Shown piece by piece: positions 60,323 through 64,000 of a stretch of 64,000 bases of DNA. The notes under the pieces were generated by a model, which did no database searches, had not been told where the DNA came from, and worked only from the letters and a program-made list of their open reading frames with translations. How positions within the stretch are numbered: the first letter of the stretch is position 1; each line of letters starts with the position of its first letter. Made by a program: the position numbers and the translations under genes. This stretch comes from G965197675 sp965197675 (GTDB lineage Bacteria; Chloroflexota; Dehalococcoidia; Plut-88900). The stretch is taken from the NCBI GenBank assembly GCA_965197675.1, contig OZ240221.1, forward strand, positions 2,046,001-2,110,000. The letters are read 5' to 3'.

Positions 60323-61663
60323 TTGGCTGAAGACAAAGAGCACGAACTGCTGGATGTAATAATCGTCGGAGGAGGTCTGGCCGGACTCACCGTTGCTTAC
60401 AAGCTGCGCCATAAAAACATCCTCTTGTTGGAGAAAGAAGAAAACTGTGGCGGGCGCACCATCTCTCGCCAAATGGGTGAGTACGTCTACAACACAGGTG
60501 CTCAAGTCATCATTGGGAACAGGAGTCTTGCAGCTCAACTGGCCGACGAGACCGGCGTGAGGCGAACCCTCATAGCCAAGACCAAGATACCACTCTGGAT
60601 GAAGGGGAAGCAGATAGCCTCATCTTCGGAAGCGAGCTTTCTTTGGCAGCTGCCGATACCGTTGACGGAAAAGGTGAAACTGGGACTCAAAGTCCTGGGC
60701 ATAAGGAAACGTTTCTCCGATATCTCAGGAAAGGACCCAGACCCCGATAATCCCAAGTTCGTTGAACTGTGCTCTACTATCCTTCAAGACTTTGTGGGCG
60801 CCACCCATCCGGACACCAAGGCCATATGGGACACTCTGTCCATAGCCGCTACCATGCTCCGCTCTCATGAGGTATCAGCCCTGGACTCCATTGACGCTTT
60901 CATCCAGTTCAAGATGCCCTCCGAGTACGCTGTCGCCGGCGGCACGTGGGAGCTAACTAAAGCCTTGTGGAACCTCATAGGCCATAACGCCATTACCTCA
61001 GCCGAGGTAACGGAGATCAAGCAGCAAGATGACGAGGTGAGGGTAACCTACGAAAAGGATGGAGAGAAGCAAACTGTTCGATCGCGCCAATGTGTAGTGG
61101 CTACCCCGGCTCCAATAGTGCTATCCATTATCAAAGACCTGCCCGATTGGAAGAGGGATGCCCTATCGAAAGTGGAATACGCCGCTACCACCAGCGCAGG
61201 CTTCCTTCTTAGCAAACCCTCTGAGGACTTATTAGGTAAGGGAGTATGGAGGATGCCGGTGGTAGGCAAGTCCTTCGTTTCCATAACCCGTCCCGACATA
61301 TTCGCTCCAAAAGAGGCCAGGGAGCGCACAGGACAGGGGCTGCTGAGAGTCTACTCAGGCGACGAGGTAACCCAGAGATTGAAACAACTACCAGACGAAG
61401 AGGCTCTAGAAGTCTTCGCCAATGATCTGGAATCGATGTTTCCTAGGATAAAGGACTGCATCATCGAAAGCGCTATCAAGCACTGGGACTACGCCGACCC
61501 ACCGTGGCGTATAGGCCGCCTCGAGCTAACTCCTGCTATTCAGGCCTCGACAGGAAATATCCACTATTGTGGTGACTACACCATAACCAAGGGCCTGGAG
61601 TCTGCTATTGGTAGTGCCTACAGAGCTCTTGATGAGTTAGAGAAACAAGGAATCAAGGCCTAG
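60323..61663 (+). CDS. FAD-dependent amine-oxidase-like protein
   Basis: About 446 residues. N-terminal dinucleotide fold VIIVGGGLAGLTVAYKL with the GxGxxG loop (16-21), LEKEENCGGRTISRQMGEYV (the FAD-contacting GGR element), a substrate-domain middle, and the C-terminal NIHYCGDYTITKGLESAIGS FAD-binding strand. It belongs to the flavin monoamine oxidase / protoporphyrinogen oxidase superfamily; the exact reaction is unknown. A TTG at 60323 with AAAGGA upstream is preferred; the upstream extension to 60203 lies in low-quality coding. Convergent overlap of 4 bases with the next gene. Confidence 0.85.
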   Translation: MAEDKEHELLDVIIVGGGLAGLTVAYKLRHKNILLLEKEENCGGRTISRQMGEYVYNTGAQVIIGNRSLAAQLADETGVRRTLIAKTKIPLWMKGKQIASSSEASFLWQLPIPLTEKVKLGLKVLGIRKRFSDISGKDPDPDNPKFVELCSTILQDFVGATHPDTKAIWDTLSIAATMLRSHEVSALDSIDAFIQFKMPSEYAVAGGTWELTKALWNLIGHNAITSAEVTEIKQQDDEVRVTYEKDGEKQTVRSRQCVVATPAPIVLSIIKDLPDWKRDALSKVEYAATTSAGFLLSKPSEDLLGKGVWRMPVVGKSFVSITRPDIFAPKEARERTGQGLLRVYSGDEVTQRLKQLPDEEALEVFANDLESMFPRIKDCIIESAIKHWDYADPPWRIGRLELTPAIQASTGNIHYCGDYTITKGLESAIGSAYRALDELEKQGIKA

Positions 61664-63333
61664 CTTACCATATCGTAGCTGCGGAGCAGTTTGCCAGGCA
61701 GCGCTCCCGTGCAGTCGTTCTCCTCAAATGTCACTGTGCCATTGACTATGGTGTAGCGCAGCCCCTTCGGCTTCTGGATCATCCGGCGTTCCCCGCCGGG
61801 AAAGTCGTTGGAGTACGTGGGCCCATCGTACAGCAACCCCAGCTCGTCCTGGTTGTAGATGATTATGTCGGCGAAGTTCCCAACCCGCAGCATACCCCTG
61901 CCTTTCATGTTGGCCAACCATGCGGGGTAGGAGCTTATCTTGTAGTGTGCCTCTTCCAGGGTCATAAGCTCCTTATCTCGGACCCAGTTGGCGAGGAAGT
62001 GAACGGGCCAGGTGCTTATTGTAAGGAACCGGGTGTGAGCACCACCGTCAGATAGAGAAATATGGGAGTGGGGATCTTTGATTCGATCTCCCACTGCATC
62101 ATCTTCCAGAGGATGGGCGAAGGTAGTCTGCAGATCCTCGTCAAGGGCCAGGTCTAATAGAGCATCGACGGGATGTTTACCTTGCTCTTTCGCGATCGCC
62201 TCTATGGTGCGACCTTCGTATTTGTAGTTGCGCTCGTTGACCACCTCCAGAACCTTCATGCGACTCCAGTCGGTCCTGACGTAGGGTATCTCATCCACAT
62301 CTTTTTTCATGGCGGTTCGATTACTGGCATCTTGCAGCTTGGTCATTCGCTGTTCGGGAGTACCAACGAGAGGCTGCCTCCAGTTGGGCATATAGTCGAA
62401 CATGTTGTACTCGGCTAGGTTGAAGTCGGACTCGATGTCGACAGCCAACTCCTGAACTATCATGGGAAGCCCCTTACCTCTTAGAGTCTTTACCCAGTCG
62501 TACCCATCTTCGACCCCGACCATGCCCAGGTGGAGAGGTCGGCCGCTGATTCTGATCATGTCTTCCAAGAGCTCGCGTTCACCGTGATCAACATCTCCCT
62601 GGCTGGGTGTTGTCCAACCTATGTGTCCGACACCGAACTCACTCAAGACCTCGGCTAGGGCAATGAACTCCTCTTTCCTGGCGACGTGGCTGGGAAGGAA
62701 TCCTCCATCCTCCGGGCGGTCTTCAGGGCTCTTGTCTGCAGAGAACCCAAAGGCTCCTGCCTTCATACCATCGTAGAAGAGCTGCTTCATCTGATTCAGC
62801 TCTTCGTCGGTCACCGATTCTCTCTGACGAGCCTCCAACATGCCAAGTACATATCCGCGCAAGGGTGAAAAGGGGAACAGAGAAGCCACGTTGAGTCCCA
62901 GTCCGTGACGTTCCAGGCTGTCTAGAAATTCAGGGAAGCTTATCCAGTCCCATCGGAGACCTTCGCGCATGGACTCCAAGGGTATGGCCTCGATGCGGTT
63001 CATCATCCGCATGTTCAGGTCTCTGTCCTCCGGCTTGGTGGGAGCGAATCCAAATCCACACTGGCCTATACTGAGAGATGTTACACCGAACCATCCCGAC
63101 AGCGTTGCATATGGGTCCCAGTTGAGCTGTGCGTCGTAATGGGTGTGGAGGTCGACTGCTCCGGGTGCCACAATACACCCTGAGGCATCAAGCTCTTTGG
63201 CGCCGTTCGCCTTGATCACGCCGCTTATCATGGCCACTCGGCTGTCCTTCACCGCCAGGTCGGCCTTGTATCTAGGGACGCCCGTACCATCAACTATGGT
63301 GCCACCACGAATGACCAGATCATATTCCGCCAA
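61660..63333 (-). CDS. N-acyl-D-amino-acid deacylase (amidohydrolase family)
   Basis: A 557-residue D-aminoacylase-type amidohydrolase: DLVIRGGTIVDGTGVPRYKA, GAVDLHTHYDAQLNWDP with the metal HxH, ISLSDGGAHTRF carrying the conserved Asp, and the C-terminal GLRYTIVNGTVTFEEND. It would free a D-amino acid from its N-acyl derivative. TTG start behind AGGAGG. A closely related gene lies just to the right on the same strand. It fits the D-amino-acid theme of the window. Confidence 0.9.
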   Translation of the reverse strand: MAEYDLVIRGGTIVDGTGVPRYKADLAVKDSRVAMISGVIKANGAKELDASGCIVAPGAVDLHTHYDAQLNWDPYATLSGWFGVTSLSIGQCGFGFAPTKPEDRDLNMRMMNRIEAIPLESMREGLRWDWISFPEFLDSLERHGLGLNVASLFPFSPLRGYVLGMLEARQRESVTDEELNQMKQLFYDGMKAGAFGFSADKSPEDRPEDGGFLPSHVARKEEFIALAEVLSEFGVGHIGWTTPSQGDVDHGERELLEDMIRISGRPLHLGMVGVEDGYDWVKTLRGKGLPMIVQELAVDIESDFNLAEYNMFDYMPNWRQPLVGTPEQRMTKLQDASNRTAMKKDVDEIPYVRTDWSRMKVLEVVNERNYKYEGRTIEAIAKEQGKHPVDALLDLALDEDLQTTFAHPLEDDAVGDRIKDPHSHISLSDGGAHTRFLTISTWPVHFLANWVRDKELMTLEEAHYKISSYPAWLANMKGRGMLRVGNFADIIIYNQDELGLLYDGPTYSNDFPGGERRMIQKPKGLRYTIVNGTVTFEENDCTGALPGKLLRSYDMVS

Positions 63334-63391
63334 TTTATTGCCTCCTAGCTAGGATTGCAGGTGATTGCATATCTATAATGTTTACTGAAAT

Positions 63392-63420
63392 AAGATACCT
63401 GCTGATTTTGGCTATGTCAA
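63392..63420 (-). promoter_or_regulatory. Promoter for the N-acyl-D-amino-acid deacylase
   Basis: On the minus strand TTGACA (63415-63420), a 17-base spacer and TATCTT (63392-63397), 59 bases before the TTG start at 63333. Confidence 0.55.
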
Positions 63421-63488
63421 TAATACGTATCTGCCCAGATCCCTCAGCTAGATGTGTAAGAAGACCTCCTTGGCTCCAGGGATAGGGG

Positions 63489-63751
63489 GTTGGTAAGGCT
63501 ATTAGAAGGGCTTGCCAATCACCCCGGAGGTGTGAGCATAGAACCAAGGTCTTGCACCGTTCGGGGAATAACAGGTGTGGTCTTTCTCACCCCCCAGGTA
63601 AGTCGTTCTTGGAGACACAGCTCCAACCTCCCAGGCAAAGAGGCTCCGCCCCTTTGCAAGTCCCATAGAAATCAAGACGACCTCTGTGGGGGAGACGTGT
63701 TTCCATCTAGATTAGGTAAAAATACTTCGTTGGCGCCTACTGCAAAGCGGA
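63489..63751. repeat. Family-C and family-D repeats, second copies
   Basis: 63489-63613 matches 12146-12275: TTGGTAAGGC...GCTTGCCAATCACC hairpin, CCGGAGGTGTGA, GGTCTTGCACCGTTCGGGGA, GGTGTGGTCTTTC. 63704-63751 matches the family-D arm: ATCTAGATTAGGTAAAAATA, CTTCGTTGGCGCCTACTGCA. The order of C and D is reversed relative to the first locus. No gene in 63421-63815. Confidence 0.55.
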
Positions 63752-63815
63752 CTTCTGGGGTGGGGTCGGTACGGTACGCTCAGGCCCGCCTCCTTTAAAC
63801 AGTAGTCTTCTCAGC

Positions 63816-64000
63816 TTAGTCGATCATCTCGTAGCTACGAAGTAACTTGCCGGGCAGGGATCCCAGGCATTGGTTCTCTTCAAAAGTAAGCGTTCCATTT
63901 ACCAACGTGTATCGGAGGCCCTTTGGCTTTTGAATCAGTCGTTTTTCTCCTCCCGGGAAGTCGTTGGCGAAGACGGGTTTGTCGTAGAGGAATCCCAGCT
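63816..64000 (-). CDS. N-acyl-D-amino-acid deacylase paralogue (5' part outside the window)
   Basis: The last about 61 codons of a minus-strand gene ending at TAA 63816-63818. The tail LGFLYDKPVFANDFPGGEKR, LIQKPKGLRYTLVNGTLTFE and LPGKLLRSYEMID is nearly collinear with the end of the 61660-63333 protein (NDFPGGERRMIQKPKGLRYT, LPGKLLRSYDMVS). The two are therefore neighbouring paralogues, separated by a repeat-rich spacer. Confidence 0.88.
   Translation of the reverse strand, partial: LGFLYDKPVFANDFPGGEKRLIQKPKGLRYTLVNGTLTFEENQCLGSLPGKLLRSYEMID

Overview
The window looks like chromosome from a free-living, chemoheterotrophic Chloroflexota bacterium, most like the SAR202 / Dehalococcoidia-type lineages. 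That is inferred from gene content: a molybdopterin hydroxylase, CaiB-type CoA-transferases, hydantoinase B, luciferase-like (LLM) oxidoreductases, F420/FMN split-barrel (PPOX) proteins, several SDRs, N-acyl-D-amino-acid deacylases, D-threonine-aldolase-like enzymes and DUF3179 / DUF5679 proteins. No rRNA, ribosomal protein or marker gene is present, so the taxonomy is not proven. Genes sit densely on both strands, and many start at TTG or GTG behind a clear Shine-Dalgarno (SD) site. Layout: 1-4058 is catabolic (xanthine-dehydrogenase-family subunit, DUF5679 miniprotein, hydantoinase B). A tRNA-Trp (4116-4191) abuts a degraded mobile element (about 4227-8475, all minus strand) with an integrase remnant, zinc-finger miniproteins, a lipoprotein, duplicated small membrane proteins, a TerB-like/BRCT protein and a HIRAN protein; several of its genes are broken. 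From 8570 to 15814 come two CoA-transferases (one with a large internal deletion), an SDR split by TAG, a DUF1801 protein, a MacB/FtsX-type ABC exporter pair and tandem GNATs. An intact IS30-family element (16017-17050) sits inside a hairpin repeat and is followed by an 823-residue histidine kinase fused to a complete DNA-binding response regulator. From 20063 to 33132 the content is mixed small-molecule metabolism plus tRNA-Asp: M20 amidase, ChuX-like protein, PPOX, quinone-oxidoreductase-like dehydrogenase, SDRs, isocitrate-lyase-superfamily enzyme, VOC protein, nicotinate phosphoribosyltransferase, class-III aminotransferase and amidohydrolase. From 33652 to 45734 are a Cys-rich polytopic membrane protein with a cupredoxin-like lipoprotein, a universal stress protein, PIG-L deacetylase, two D-threonine-aldolase-like paralogues, a 2H phosphoesterase, a DUF3179 lipoprotein and an S49 peptidase. 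From 45983 to 53738 runs a plus-strand cluster that I consider the best candidate for an undescribed system: sugar nucleotidyltransferase, fatty-acyl reductase fused to a PlsC acyltransferase, HAD phosphatase, zinc dehydrogenase, LarA-like protein and a diacylglycerol-kinase-family enzyme. The right end holds a short-form pyruvate phosphate dikinase behind a near-consensus promoter, two LLM oxidoreductases, a cupin, an FAD amine-oxidase-like protein and two neighbouring N-acyl-D-amino-acid deacylases. How the genes may work together: D-amino-acid, hydantoin and N-acyl compound use is a recurring theme (hydantoinase B, M20 carbamoylase-like amidase, D-threonine-aldolase-like proteins, D-aminoacylases, aminotransferase), alongside fatty-acid/CoA chemistry (CoA-transferases, SDRs) and a lipid-building operon. 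Intergenic spaces are rich in dispersed repeats: at least four families recur, and one of them is the IS30 target.
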